Source: Locusta migratoria (taxonomy: Eukaryota; Arthropoda; Insecta; Orthoptera; Acrididae). Taken from it: a stretch of DNA of 64,000 nt. The position numbers were made by a program, and so were the translations under genes. The DNA lies in the NCBI GenBank assembly GCA_026315105.1, contig CM048744.1, forward strand, positions 902,329,094 to 902,393,093, in the 5' to 3' direction. The notes under the pieces were generated by a model. That model worked only from the letters and a program-made list of their open reading frames with translations, did no database searches and was not told the DNA's origin. Of this stretch, positions 33,763-44,271 are shown in pieces (positions within the stretch are counted from its first letter, which is position 1; every line of letters starts with the position of its first letter).

Positions 33763-33844
33763 GCTGTATAGAACAGTTTGGTGCTGGAGGAAAACTTTTA
33801 CTTTGGATGTCTGGGTTAGGCCGTTTTCTAAGCTAATTGCACCG
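33007..33844. mobile_element. TA-flanked MITE with long inverted repeats
   Basis: CGGTGCAATTAG at the left is mirrored by CTAATTGCACCG at the right, with roughly 75 bp more of inverted similarity (CCCAGACATCCAAAGTAAAA). It is flanked by TA. The interior holds an (AT)n microsatellite at 33697-33760 abutting the right arm. No ORF. Confidence 0.75.
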
Positions 33845-33870
33845 TACTAGTAGTGCTGCCGCTGTACTCA

Positions 33871-34437
33871 CAAGGAAACCTACCCAAGTCTCTCTCCGAT
33901 TTTTATTAAATCTGCATATTTTATAATAAATGAAAAATTATGGGATACGTAATTTTTCTAGCGGCGGAAAAAACATATTTAAGGGGTGAAACGGTTCCTC
34001 CAAAATTGGGGCTAAAGTGGAAAAATGGCGATAACTTTGAGATTAGTGAAGCAATTTTAACGATTTTTGGTACGAAAGTATCTTTTGATAAAAGACAAAT
34101 TTCATAGATTCAACTTCGATTATATCAAAACCAGTTTTTTGAGCACAAAAATTGGTCACTTTAGGGGTAGCTGCCTCCTAGTTGTCAGTCCCCCTGCAAT
34201 CTACCTAGGCCGATCTTTTATCAAAAGATACTTTCATACCAAAAATCATTAAAATCGCTTCACTAATTTCTAAGTTATCGAGATTTTTCTATTTTAGCCC
34301 CAATTTTGGAGGGACCGTTTCACCCCTTAAATATGTTTTTCCGCCGCTAAAAGAAATAATACGGGTCCCACAGTTTTTCATGTATTATACCCAACTTTCA
34401 TAAAAATCGGAGATTGACACTTGGGTAGGTTTCCTTG
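33871..34437. mobile_element. foldback MITE
   Basis: Nearly palindromic over 567 bp: CAAGGAAACCTACCCAAGT mirrors ACTTGGGTAGGTTTCCTTG, and inner blocks such as AAGGGGTGAAACGGT and GATAAAAGA also mirror. The flanking trinucleotide TCA (33868-33870 and 34438-34440) could be a PIF/Harbinger-type TSD. Confidence 0.75.
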
Positions 34438-34674
34438 TCAGTCGCTACGGCAGCGACTCTGTGGCTCTGAGGTGTGGGCTGCTGTTGAGTCTGACGCACC
34501 CCCGCTAACTAAAGGAACTAAAATCAGTTATGCTGTACACGTGTATTCCTGCACAGGAGCATGTAACTGTAATATCAATATACCGCAAACGAGACAAACA
34601 GGTTGTTTTCACTAACTACAACATTTGGAAGTAATGTAAACGATCCAGAGAGAAACTACGGAAATATGAACGTT

Positions 34675-34911
34675 TTAATTGCAATGTACAAAATTGAATG
34701 TTGCCGTACAGCAAAGTATACATGGAAAAGTAACATCATTATCCCCAAAATATTCGTTGCTGGCATTGTAATTACAATGTGTTGTTAAAATGTCATTGAC
34801 ACGTTGTAGATCGAGTCGAGTTCTTCTATCAGAGATCAGGTTCCATGCCGCACTGAAAGTGCGTTCACTAGGCGCATTTGAGGAGGACACAGAAAATACT
34901 CTGTTTGCCAA
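34675..34911 (-). pseudogene. hAT transposase dimerisation-domain relic
   Basis: The 78-codon minus-strand ORF contains NAPSERTFSAAWNLISDRRT RLDLQRVNDIL, the hallmark of the hAT C-terminal dimerisation domain, which usually reads SERxFSxAG. It belongs to the 32850-37241 element and faces minus. The rest of the transposase is not recognisable. Confidence 0.85.
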
Positions 34912-34920
34912 TACAGCTAG

Positions 34921-35942
34921 CTTAGGAAAGAGAGTACTGTTGCGTTTCTACCATTCAAGCAGAGCTTCGTTATCGCCATCAATTCGTGCTAAATAAAGGT
35001 CCAATTTCACAGTCCACCCATTCAGAAAACATGCACTTCATTTTTTTTCTTTTTTTGCTGGTGCACCTGGATGACATTCTTCAGGAGGCACTAATTAAAT
35101 ATAACACAGATATCACTGAAACAGCAGGCGCACCATAAATTCGTACAGCTGTGTAAACAATAGGAATAAGAGGATTTAAAACATGTACAGGATATATGAG
35201 CATTAGACCGGCATATGACCCTGACGACGGAAGAAAGCGCGGATCCTATATATTGCACAAAAGCTTGCATGCGTTCTTTATTATGTAGATAAGAAAGACG
35301 ACAGGGCCAGTGGGGATATATGAATGCTCCAATTGGAAAAATTCCCGTTAAGGACTCATTCGGAAAAGGTAGAGGCGCAGCAACCCCGCACAGTGCCAAA
35401 ATGCTACGGGAATATTTATATTAACGGGGTGCAACAGAGAGAGATGCACAAACCTAAACTGACGGTTGTACATCAATATCGTGTATTTAATATCAATATA
35501 AAAGACGGACAAAGTACTCCAGGACTTGAGAGTGATAAGAGGAATGGATATAAAGTACAATCAGTTCCTCGTAAAGACGGCAAGTAACACCTACCACTAA
35601 ACAGACACTAACAGTCCACAAAAAGGGAACAAGAAAGAAAGAAAGAAATATCATGGATAACTCATTTAGTAAATGATCTTAGTACAGAAACTTTATGTTA
35701 ATCACGTATAATAACCTGTATGGTAAAGTACAAAATGCGAGACTGAATGGCTAGTTCAACTGAATCGAGAGAACAGCTTTCGAAGCACCCGGGAAAGAAA
35801 ACAATTCCAAATTTCGCAGTCAGAATTTATTCTCAAGCGTCTAGTTTGCTCCCGACACTCGCCTTCGACTCGAGTGGCGCTGCGGTAGGCGACCGAGTGA
35901 CGAGCGGGCAGTGTGGACGGGCGGGCCGGTCGAGCGTGCCCT
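34921..35942. other. hAT interior, no gene
   Basis: No supported ORF. 35870-35940 is GC-rich, with CGAGTG and GCGGGC words like those at the hAT ends. Confidence 0.4.
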
Positions 35943-35951
35943 GGTCGAATG

Positions 35952-36912
35952 TTGTTGTTGTTATGGTCTTTAGTCCGGAGACTAGTTTGTTCCAGCTCTC
36001 CACCCCACTCTATCCTGAGCAAGCCTTTTCATCTCCTCATACGAACGGCAACCCACGTCCACTTGAATCTGCTTACTATACGCGTCTCTTGGTCTCCCTC
36101 TGCGATTTTTACCCCACACACTTCCCTCCAATGCTAAATTTAAGATTCCCCGATGTCTAAGAATGTGTCCTACCAAGCGATCCCTTCTTTTAGTCACGGT
36201 ATGCCAAAAATTCCTTTTCTCACCAATTCTGTTCAGTACCTCTTCATTAGTTATGCGATCTACCCACCTAATCTTCAGCATTCTTCTGTAGCACCACATT
36301 TCAAAAGACTCTATTCTCTTCCTGTCCGCAGTGCTTATCGTCCATGTTTCACTCCCGTACAAGCCAACACTCCACAAAAATGCCTTCAGAAAAGACTTCC
36401 TTACACTTAAATTAATATTCGATGTTAGCAAATTTCACATTTTCAAAAATGCTTTTCTTCCCATTGCCATTCTGCATTTTATATCCTCTGTACTGCGACC
36501 ATCGCATGATATTTTACTACCCAAGTAACAAAACTCATCTACCTCCTTCATTGTTTCGTTACCTAATCTAATTCCTTCATCATCGCCAGATTTTCTAAGA
36601 CCGCATTCCATTATTTTTGTTTTGCTCTTGTTAATGTTCATTCTATACGCTCTCTTCAACACACTGTCCATTCCATTCAACTGCTCTTCCAGGTCCTTTG
36701 CTGTCTCTGACAGAATTACAATATCATCAGCAAAACGCAATGTTTGCTTTCCTTCACCGCCTGCTCGATGTACAAACTGAATAGCATCGGAGAAAGGCAA
36801 CAACCCTGTCTTACTCTCTTCCTAACTGATGCTTCCCTTTCATGCCCTTCGAGTTTAATAACTGCGGTCTGCCTTTTGCACAGGTTGCAAACAACTCTCC
36901 CTATATTTTACC
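35952..36912 (-). mobile_element. RTE/BovB-like LINE, 5'-truncated insertion
   Basis: An exact 9-bp TSD ggtcgaatg (35943-35951 and 36913-36921) bounds this insertion. On the minus strand it reads LRFADDIVILSETAKDLEEQ (FADD active site), then EFCYLGSKISCDGRSTEDIK. After one frame change it continues with SETWTI, MLKIRWVDRITNEEVLNRIG and GKNRRGRPRDAYSKQIQVDV, to a CAACAACAACA tail. Only one frame break (about 36433) is evident. Fairly young, but dead because the N-terminal half of the protein is missing. Confidence 0.9.
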
Positions 36913-36947
36913 GGTCGAATGAGCGTGGAGGAAGTCGAGCGCAACCA

Positions 36948-37148
36948 CACAACAGCACCTAGAAGACAAAGCCTGACAACTGGCTGTGCCTGCGTCACAC
37001 TTAGAGGGCGCGGTCCCCAGCTCACTGGCTGGCCGCCGGTGCAAGCCCACCACCTCGTAGCGGCCGGCCAGTCAGATGGCGGCCGCGGCCTCCAAGTGTG
37101 ACGTAGGCATAGCCAGTTGTCAAGCCTTGTCTTCTAGGTGCTGTTGAG
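36948..37148. mobile_element. GC-rich palindromic element
   Basis: The outer ~75 bp of each side are inverted copies (CAACAGCACCTAGAAGAC mirrored by GTCTTCTAGGTGCTGTTG, and CAACTGGCTGTGCC by GGCATAGCCAGTTG). The centre is rich in GGCCGGCC. CCACA lies just outside both ends but the TSD is unclear. Confidence 0.75.
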
Positions 37149-37249
37149 CCACACGCCTTGCCGCGAGCTGCAGTACCGACACCTGTCGGACTGTCATAGA
37201 ACGACATGTATCACGCGATTCGAGCGAGGTGCTGACCTCTACTATGTAC

Positions 37250-37519
37250 TCTCACAGTTTAACACAGGGGGGTGAAACTCATATAGGGATTTCCCGTAAC
37301 ACGATGTTGGTTCGCCGCCAGGCCACATAGATCGCTGCGAGCGTTGCGATTTTTCATCTCGCTTTCCTATTGGGTGATTTACGGTTTACAGTCCTCCATA
37401 TTTGTTTTGATTCATAGGTGCTGTTCTGTGCTGAGGTTCTATAGCAACGTCTTCCTAATAGCGATCTTCTGTGTGCATTTTCTTTTAATTCGCAGTGTAA
37501 ATATATTGCTGTTGTACTG
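37250..37519. other. no recognisable feature
   Basis: 270 bp between the hAT TSD and a SINE. The overlapping 69-codon ORF is hydrophobic with no recognised domain. Confidence 0.4.
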
Positions 37520-37531
37520 CTTAATTTTTGT

Positions 37532-37731
37532 TCAAATGTTCAAATGTTTGTAAAGTCTATGGGACTTAACTACGGGGTCATCAGTCCCTAAACTTACAAA
37601 CTGCTTATGAACTACTTACGAACTAGGACGGCACAAATATCCATGCCCGAGGGGGGGATTCGAACAGCCGACCGTAGTGGCCGTGCAGACCGTGACTGGA
37701 GCGCATTAGTCCCCTCGGCCACCGCGGCCGG
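37532..37731 (-). mobile_element. tRNA-derived SINE (main family)
   Basis: Full-length inverted copy. The B box is damaged (GATTCGAACAGCC). TSD cttaatttttgt at 37520-37531 and 37732-37743, exact over 12 bp. Confidence 0.92.
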
Positions 37732-37743
37732 CTTAATTTTTGT

Positions 37744-38677
37744 CCGCATCCGTAATATTAGGTGGTGTAATGATGGTATATTATTTACTTCACATTTATT
37801 TCCATGTGATAACGCCACACGGCGAAAATCGCAGTACCGAGTTTTAGAAACAAACTATTTTACGGCCAAAAAGATTACCACGACATCATTTACGAAGTTT
37901 GGTCGACTGTAAACAACAGCCACAAGCAATTAATGTTAGTTTTTTACTTAAATTTCTCGTATATATTACTTTGACAGGTCTCAAAAACCTTTCTATGAGG
38001 TTCATTGTCATCTAACACCAATATAACATTTTCTCATTCGTGTATTTAGAAGTAAACATGTGGATTTTCGCGCCACATTTTTCGGATTGAATGTTTACTG
38101 CTAGGCCACTAGTAGGGTTGCTGTCGTTCTGTGTTTCTGTGTGATAACATGGTCTTTGCACTTCTGTTATTTTTGGTGTTCTGTGGTTTAACATACTCAG
38201 TCGCCACACTCACTATTGTGATAGTTTTTACTACCTGAAAGTTGCAACGACACTAGCACTTCTAGTGGTGGGGAAGGCAACGTAAGAGAAATGTTTGTTT
38301 GTAATTACCAATCTACGTAATTAACCAAATAGTTTCTGTAATTTTTTTCGTTACAAACATTAGTAAAATAGTGAGAGACATAAATAATCATGAAATAAAT
38401 GTGAAAACAGCCGAATGTCTCCGATTCAGTGATATAAACAACTTATTCATGAGGATATACTGACGAATATGTATATACTTTGTTGTCTACTCTGCTGAAA
38501 GTGAGAGAATATAAACAGACTAGAAACATTAGTTCCTGTTGTGGTCTGTTACTATATATCAGGATCTTCATTTGGCATGTAATAATTCGATATGGAGTCT
38601 AATGATTCGACATTTTTCCACTTATCTCGTCTTTTTTTATAAACCAATATACTTTTCAGTATAATCACTTTTGATAA
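37744..38677. other. no recognisable feature
   Basis: About 930 bp without a supported element. Confidence 0.5.
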
Positions 38678-38686
38678 TAAAACTAA

Positions 38687-38884
38687 TGTTGAAAAAATGT
38701 TTGTAGAGCTTATGGGACCGAACTACGAGGCCATCAGTCCCTAAACTTACAAACTACTTATGAACTAGCTTATGCTAAAGACGACACAAACATCCATGCC
38801 CGAGGGGGGATTCGTAGCTCCCACCGCAGCGGCCGTGCAGACCGTGACTGACAAGCCGCAGGCCGCTCGGCCACTGCGGCCGGC
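38687..38884 (-). mobile_element. tRNA-derived SINE, diverged
   Basis: Inverted main-family copy with several changes in the head, including loss of a clean B box. Likely TSD taaa[a]c/ttaa at 38678-38686 and 38885-38893. Confidence 0.85.
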
Positions 38885-39158
38885 TAAAATTAAAGTCTTG
38901 AAGATTCTTGCCGTTAGTGATTCAGACGTAGTAACAAAGGTGGAATATTATTCTGCTTTGTTGGGAAACCGTGTTTATACTCTCGATGTTTTACTGTCAC
39001 GTTTGTGAGGATTTCTCATCAGCTACAGCTATAGTGTGTGATCTGGTTCATTTAATAATGTAGGTAATTCATTGCATATAAGTTTATAAAGTTCAGCACT
39101 TAGTGATTTGGCTGGAATTGCTGGAAATGCTGATGATTCGCACTCTTAAACTTGTTAT

Positions 39159-39978
39159 GACATTGTAATTCTGTCAGAGACAGCAAAGGACCTGGAAGAG
39201 CAGTTGAATGGAATGGACAGCGTGTTGAAAAGAGCGTATAAAATGAACATTAACAAGAGAAAAACAAAAATAATGGAATGCGGTCTTAGAAAATCAGGCC
39301 ATGCTCAAGGAATTAGATTAGGTAACGAATGCGGTCTTATAAAATCAGGCCATGCTCAAGGAATTAGATTAGGTAACGAAACAATGAAGGTGATAGATGA
39401 GTTTTGTTACTTGGGTAGTAAAATAACATGCGATGGTCGCAGTACAGAGGATATAAAATGCAGAATGGCAATGGGAAGAAAAGCATTTTTGAAAAAGAGA
39501 AATTTGCTAACATCGAATATTAATTTAAGGGTAAGGAAGTCTTTTCTGAAGGCATTTGTGTGGAGTGTTGCCTTGTACGGGAGTGAAACATGGACGATAA
39601 GCAATGCGGACAGGAAAAGAATAGAGGCTTTTGAAATGTGGTGCTACAGAATGCTGAAGATTAGGTGGGTAGATCGCATAAGTAATGAAGAGGTACGGAA
39701 CAAAATTGGTGAGAAAAGGAATTTTTGTCATACCCTGACTAAAAGAAGGGATCGCTTGGTAGGACACATTCTTAGACATCGGGGAATCGTAAATGTAGCA
39801 TTGGAGGGAAGTGTGTGGGGTAAAAATCGAAAAGGGAGACCAAGAGACGCGTATAGTAAGCAGATTCAAGTGGATGTGGGTTGCCGTTCTTATGAGGAGA
39901 TGAAAAGGCTTGCTCAGGATAGAGTAGGGTGGAGAGCTGCATCAAACCAGTCTCCGGACTGAAGACCATAACAACAAC
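39159..39978 (+). mobile_element. RTE/BovB-like LINE, 5'-truncated insertion
   Basis: TSD aaacttgttat at 39148-39158 and 39979-39989. A single open frame (39204-39962) covers the C-terminal 252 residues, starting just after the FADD active site: NGMDSVLKRAYKMNINKRKT, EFCYLGSKITCDGRSTEDIK, MLKIRWVDRISNEEV, GKNRKGRPRDAYSKQ, NQSPD. A 51-bp tandem duplication doubles the CGLxKSGHAQGIRLGNE segment (about 39278-39379). The tail is CATAACAACAACAA. Young and intact as far as it goes, but truncated, so non-functional. Confidence 0.9.
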
Positions 39979-40225
39979 AAACTTGTTATTATTTTACATG
40001 TCGAGGATTAAGACATATCTTTCGATCAATAAATAAACAATTACAATAAACAATTTACCATCTAGGGACACCAAATTCACTAAATATATGATTACATTGT
40101 ACAATTATATTGAACAAATTACGATCTAAGAATGCAAAATTCAATAAATATACAATTAAAATACACAAATTACAAACTAGAAAGAGGTGACTAATTCTGT
40201 AGCACACTGCTAGTTTCTGCTAGAT

Positions 40226-40640
40226 TGATCGCTAGCTCCAAAATTTTGCTTTCTTGATAGCCGCATGATGTTCTGCGTGTAGGTCCTCTATGGTGCAGGG
40301 GTTGGGCAGGTTTCTGCAAACCAGGAGATGTTGTGGGTCCTGAACTTCGCCACACTCACACAGCTCATCTTCCTTTGTGAAGCCCCACTTTCTGGGATTC
40401 GTTTTGCAGCGTGACACTCCTGTCCTGAGCCTGTTTAGTGCCTTCCACGTTGCATACGGCAGATGAAATCCTTCGGCAGGTTCCTCTTTTGATGTTCTCT
40501 CCGGCCCTTTCGTTTGACGAATTCTGCCATAACTCTGTTCTCCGAGTTCGAGGCCTGAATGAAATTGATGTTATTGTGCTCATGAAGCTCCTCTTTGACA
40601 TAAGCCTAGGTTTTCTTGTCTCATGTCCGAAGAGTGGGGT
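40226..40640 (-). pseudogene. LINE C-terminal fragment with Cys/His finger
   Basis: The minus-strand frame (40417-40232) reads SRCKTNPRKWGFTKEDELC ECGEVQDPQHLLVC, a C-x-C...H-x4-C C-terminal finger of the kind found in many non-LTR elements. The upstream frame (40700-40365) is shifted. No 3' tail or TSD was identified. 5' and frame-broken relic. Confidence 0.65.
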
Positions 40641-40644
40641 GTCT

Positions 40645-40789
40645 GCCGGCCGCGGTGGCCGAGGGGACTGCAGCGCGTCAGTCCCGGTCTGCACGGCCAC
40701 TACGGTCTGGGGTTAGAACCCCCTTCGGGCATGGATATTTGTGCCGTCCCTAGTGTTAGCTAGTTCATAAGTAGTTTGTAAGTTTAGGG
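40645..40789 (+). mobile_element. SINE, 3'-truncated
   Basis: Main-family head (GCCGGCCGCGGTGGCCGAGG) with a mutated B box (GGTTAGAACCC). It stops at GTAAGTTTAGGG, lacking the last ~60 bp. No TSD found. Confidence 0.85.
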
Positions 40790-40846
40790 GTCGGTTTCCT
40801 GTTTCTTTTTCTCTGTTCCTGCAGCTGTTCTTCTGCTTATGTTAAT

Positions 40847-41290
40847 GACTTGGCATTGAAATGCGCAGCAGTCTGCGGAATGGTTACACTTCTGTCACTT
40901 TGAACGGCTTCCTTCACTCGTACTTGGTCCCGTTCTTGGAGGGCCTTTTTCCGACTGCAGCGATGTCGGAGATTTGACGTTTTACCTGATTCCCGATATT
41001 CGCGATGCACTCATGAAATGGTCCTATGGGAAAATCCCCACTTAATCGTTATCTCGGAGGTGCTGTGTTCCATACCTCCACACCACGTTCAAACTCACTT
41101 AAATCGTGGTAATCTTCCATTGCAGCCGCAATAACCGTTCTGACCTGTGCCATACGCCTGCTGACTTATAAAGGCATTGCTCAGCACGGCCCCGACTATT
41201 GAGTGTTTACACAGCTCTGTATTTGCATACGAATGCCTACACCAGTTTCTCCATACGAATACCTGTACCAGTTTGGCTATTCTTTGTATA
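40847..41290 (-). pseudogene. Tc1-like transposase N-terminal relic
   Basis: Minus-strand frames give DLSEFERGV near 41115, IKWGFSHRTIS near 41040, HREYRESGKTSNLRHRC near 41010-40960 and KALQERDQ near 40945. This is the N-terminal paired-type helix-turn-helix region of a Tc1-family transposase. Frames are broken, and the catalytic half is absent. The 5' end lies near ACTGGTACAGGTATTCG (about 41274). Confidence 0.7.
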
Positions 41291-42142
41291 TATTATTCAT
41301 AATGCCCTGCATGTTCAGACCTGACATGCAATATATTGCACACTTTCTTCTTATTTATTTTATAACACTATATGATTTCGTTTTACTTTGAGACCAATTG
41401 GCCTGTTTACTGGACATCTGTCGCTTTTAGTTTCGTTCTTCTTGCTACCATCCAGAATAGTCTACTACAATGGAAAACATGAAATGGGAGAGGCATTGCA
41501 GAGTTCTCTAGCATCATATCAGTACTTAAAATTACTTTATCTTTTCATTTCTGAATTTTACACAAATTCCAGTTTGAGATAGAAGTACCATAATAAATAT
41601 GCTGTCACATGTGTAACTGTTAACGTTATTTCACATACATAGCTGCATTCCAGACCCAGTGTTACAATTATTGAAAATTATTTATTTTTGAAACCAAGTA
41701 CCTAAGATATTTATATAGACAAGAAAATGTGCAACAATGCGTTAAATTTTTAAAATAATTCAGGACTTAAGGGGATAAAAACTGCCAAGGTGCGTTTTCC
41801 GAAGAACTGTCTCGGGGAGATACTTGCTTTTTATAGTGTCGCTCAAGACAACTCTGTTAAAATATTTACTACTATGGACATTTGCGAAACCTTTTCCTAG
41901 TGAAAAGAGAATTCTTAAACAGATCTGCAAGATTCTTGAGACATCCCTAAGAGGAATTTTCTCGAGGAGATACAAATTTAGGATGGTTTTTAAAGCGCAT
42001 AGACACAGTGAAAGTAATGGTAATACAATATGGATAGCAATTCAGTGCCTAGCTCAACGTTTCATTAAAAGTGTCTGTTGTGCTCCCATGCTAGAAAATT
42101 ATGCACCAAAGACACCAAACTGTCGGACTGCCTGGAATATCA
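41291..42142. other. no recognisable feature
   Basis: No supported element. ORFs at 41824-42237 and nearby have no recognised domain. Confidence 0.5.
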
Positions 42143-42236
42143 CATCTAGATATATATACTCAGCAATCCACCTCACGGTATGTGGTGGAGGGTGTTTCTT
42201 GTACCACTGCACTTCGATCCTGCACTTCGTATTGTA
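42143..42236 (-). mobile_element. short 3' end of family C LINE
   Basis: TATATATACTCAGCAATCCACC...GGTATGTGGTGGAGG resembles the 3' end of the LINEs at 24.46 and 62.36 kb (ATACTCCxCAATCCACC). Only ~90 bp is present. Confidence 0.65.
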
Positions 42237-42876
42237 GAAGCTGGAAATGATAACTTTTTCTTATTTAATCTGTGAATGTTCGAGATATTTTCCGTTGGAG
42301 ATCAATGTTCAAACTTTTCACTTCGCTTTTCATTGTTGTGTGACCGTGGGTAGAACATGAAGTTACTGGTAATGATAAAATAATTAAAAAAAATGATCGT
42401 ACTTCGTGAAATTACAAAAGAAATGACTGCAGGATCTAAATTCAAGCAAAATATAGTATAAGGATGATTGATTGATTGAAATTTTGCAGACATACGAAGC
42501 GATTGTAATGGCGTCTGAACATTAAACTATTACGTTTGACGAGGAGCTGAAAAACATCAAGAAATTAAATATTTGACTTCGAGGAGTTTGATTTAAATGA
42601 AACCCAAGGAGCGGGAATGCTTTTAAATTTAAATAATATATTTTCAGCAACAACTTGCATCATTCTTCCTACTTACATAAGTGGATACGGGTATGAAAGA
42701 CGTCTTGTTACATCAGATACAGACCAGAGTTCAGAGGCTTTTAGATCTGATAACAAATGCCGATACGACTTTATAAATAATTCTAATTTTAGCGATCTTA
42801 AAACTGAAGTATTCAAATGGTAATATATTTTATAGTTTGAGAACATTTACAGTTCAGCGACAACGACGACGCCTAA
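42237..42876. other. no recognisable feature
   Basis: AT-rich, no supported element. Confidence 0.4.
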
Positions 42877-42885
42877 TTTAATGCA

Positions 42886-43419
42886 GTGAGGGCATCTGAT
42901 GGTGGCAGACTGGTTCTACATAAACTGGCAATGGAAAAGCATAAATCACAGCGGAAGACGACGCGAGACGCCGACACTATGATGGAAGGCACCGCCGAAA
43001 GAGCGGAAAAGAAAGAAGACAGGTGGTCGCAAACGCCCCGCATGAAGACACGAACGCTGGCAGAACAAACGGCCACCATCGACTGTGCTGAGAAAGGGAC
43101 GCAGACGGAAGACGCTGCCCCCTCAGCAAAGAAGACAAAGAAGATGACGAACCAAATAGTGATGACGGAGGAGGTCCTTAACTGGAACTATCAGCTCCAA
43201 AAGCCAGAGAGCTTCAATCAGGAGAAGAAACGCTTCTACCAACAAAAGGCTGATGATCAGTGGCCACTGAGGAAGGTTTTCCAAAAGCCTTACTGGAAGG
43301 AATATGCTCCATACCACCTTCAGGAAGAATACGGCGATCCTCCTAGAGACGCCGCCACAACAGAAGCCCTGAAGCGGCTTCAAGAAGAAGAGGACAAAAA
43401 CAAAAAGGAAACTAGGTGA
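42886..43419 (+). CDS. unidentified hydrophilic ORF (177 codons)
   Basis: The open frame runs from 42877 to a stop at 43419. The first ATG is at codon 16 (MEKHKSQRKTT). The protein is highly charged (Lys/Glu/Arg/Gln). Its N-terminal half is basic and acidic with no hydrophobic segment. The C-terminal half has an aromatic, Pro-containing stretch (WNYQLQKPESFNQEKKRFYQ, then DDQWPLRKVFQKPYWKEYAP) and a Lys/Glu-rich tail. GC content is higher than its surroundings. It lies 340 bp upstream of a 42-A tract, so it may be the 3' end of a poly(A)-ending retroelement or a processed retrocopy. I do not recognise the family. Confidence 0.45.
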   Translation: MRASDGGRLVLHKLAMEKHKSQRKTTRDADTMMEGTAERAEKKEDRWSQTPRMKTRTLAEQTATIDCAEKGTQTEDAAPSAKKTKKMTNQIVMTEEVLNWNYQLQKPESFNQEKKRFYQQKADDQWPLRKVFQKPYWKEYAPYHLQEEYGDPPRDAATTEALKRLQEEEDKNKKETR

Positions 43420-43752
43420 TACTACGGCCATCGCCGAAGGACACCCTGAGAAGAAAATCACAACAAACAAACCAGCACATCGCTACACAAGGTGGTTACC
43501 ACCAGCAGCTCTGGCCCAGGTTTCCGTGGTTTCCTGTTGGCTGTAAGGTGAATACCGTAGCTGTCCCAATGCCCACGGAATATTCCCATTTGGGACAAAC
43601 CTTCTCCCCCCCCCCTCACGTAAGAAAACATACACACAAATGATACTTGCACCCTGCAAAAGACGTGTGGGAACACTTCCAAGACTGAAAAGAGTACTAG
43701 CTAGCTCTCAAACAGCCTGCCTCACACCCACCCAGGGTGAGGAATGAAAAGT

Positions 43753-43796
<44 letters not shown>
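43420..43796 (+). other. 3' region ending in 42-nt poly(A)
   Basis: No further ORF. C-rich patches (CTCCCCCCCCCC). Ends GTGC followed by 42 A (43755-43796). If it goes with the ORF at 42886, this is its 3' UTR and tail. No TSD to the following TCGTTTCAACATAACC was found upstream. Confidence 0.5.
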
Positions 43797-43798
<2 letters not shown>

Positions 43799-44064
43799 GT
43801 TTCAACATAACCGATCTTGGCAATCGATATAACGATTCTTTTTTCTGCTGTAAATAGATGGCTTCAGAACTGGGAAGTCTTAAGGTCTTATTTTCTACGC
43901 CAGGATGAAGAAAATACTGTCTAACTTATTTGGTCATTCGTAACCACTAAAACCGCAATGAAGCGAACGACAAGGTAAGATTCCCAGACGTTTAGTGCCC
44001 AGACGTATGTACTTAATACAACCATAAAGCACGTGGAAAGTGAGAAAATACTAATAACTGAAGT

Positions 44065-44260
44065 GGCGCGGCGGATTAGCTGTGCGTACTGGAGCGTCGT
44101 TCTGCAGAGCGCGCAGCCGTTCGCCGTCGGGGATTCGAATCCCCCCTCGGGCATGGATGTTTGTGTTGTCCTTAGTTTACCTTAGTTTAAGTAATTTGTA
44201 AGCTACGGACTAATAACCACGCAGTTGAGTCCGATAGTTTTACAAACATTTGAACATTTG
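44065..44260 (+). mobile_element. SINE with alternative head
   Basis: The head starts GGCGCGGCGGATTAGCTG and has B box GATTCGAATCC. The body from CATGGATGTTTGTG is the common one, ending CATTTGAACATTTG. TSD ataactgaagt at 44054-44064 and 44261-44271, exact. Confidence 0.9.
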
Positions 44261-44271
44261 ATAACTGAAGT

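Larger units (their letters stand above)
32850..37241 (-). mobile_element. hAT transposon with nested insertions
   Basis: The left end TAGAGGTCTGCAAATCG and the right end (inverted TAGAGGTCAGCACCTCG) share TAGAGGTC-GCA. The 8-bp TSD ctatgtac is exact (32842-32849 and 37242-37249). GCTCG words repeat beside both ends. A minus-strand hAT transposase C-terminal relic lies at 34675-34911. Two inverted-repeat MITEs, an RTE-like LINE and a palindrome have accumulated inside, so it is an old element although its ends are well kept. Confidence 0.88.

Noticed and set aside
36948..37148. Member of the ribozyme-like palindrome class
   Set aside because: No CTGANGA or GAAAC motif in either arm and no asymmetric tail.
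41824..42237. 137-codon ORF
   Set aside because: No domain, and its end runs into a LINE 3' fragment; not supported.
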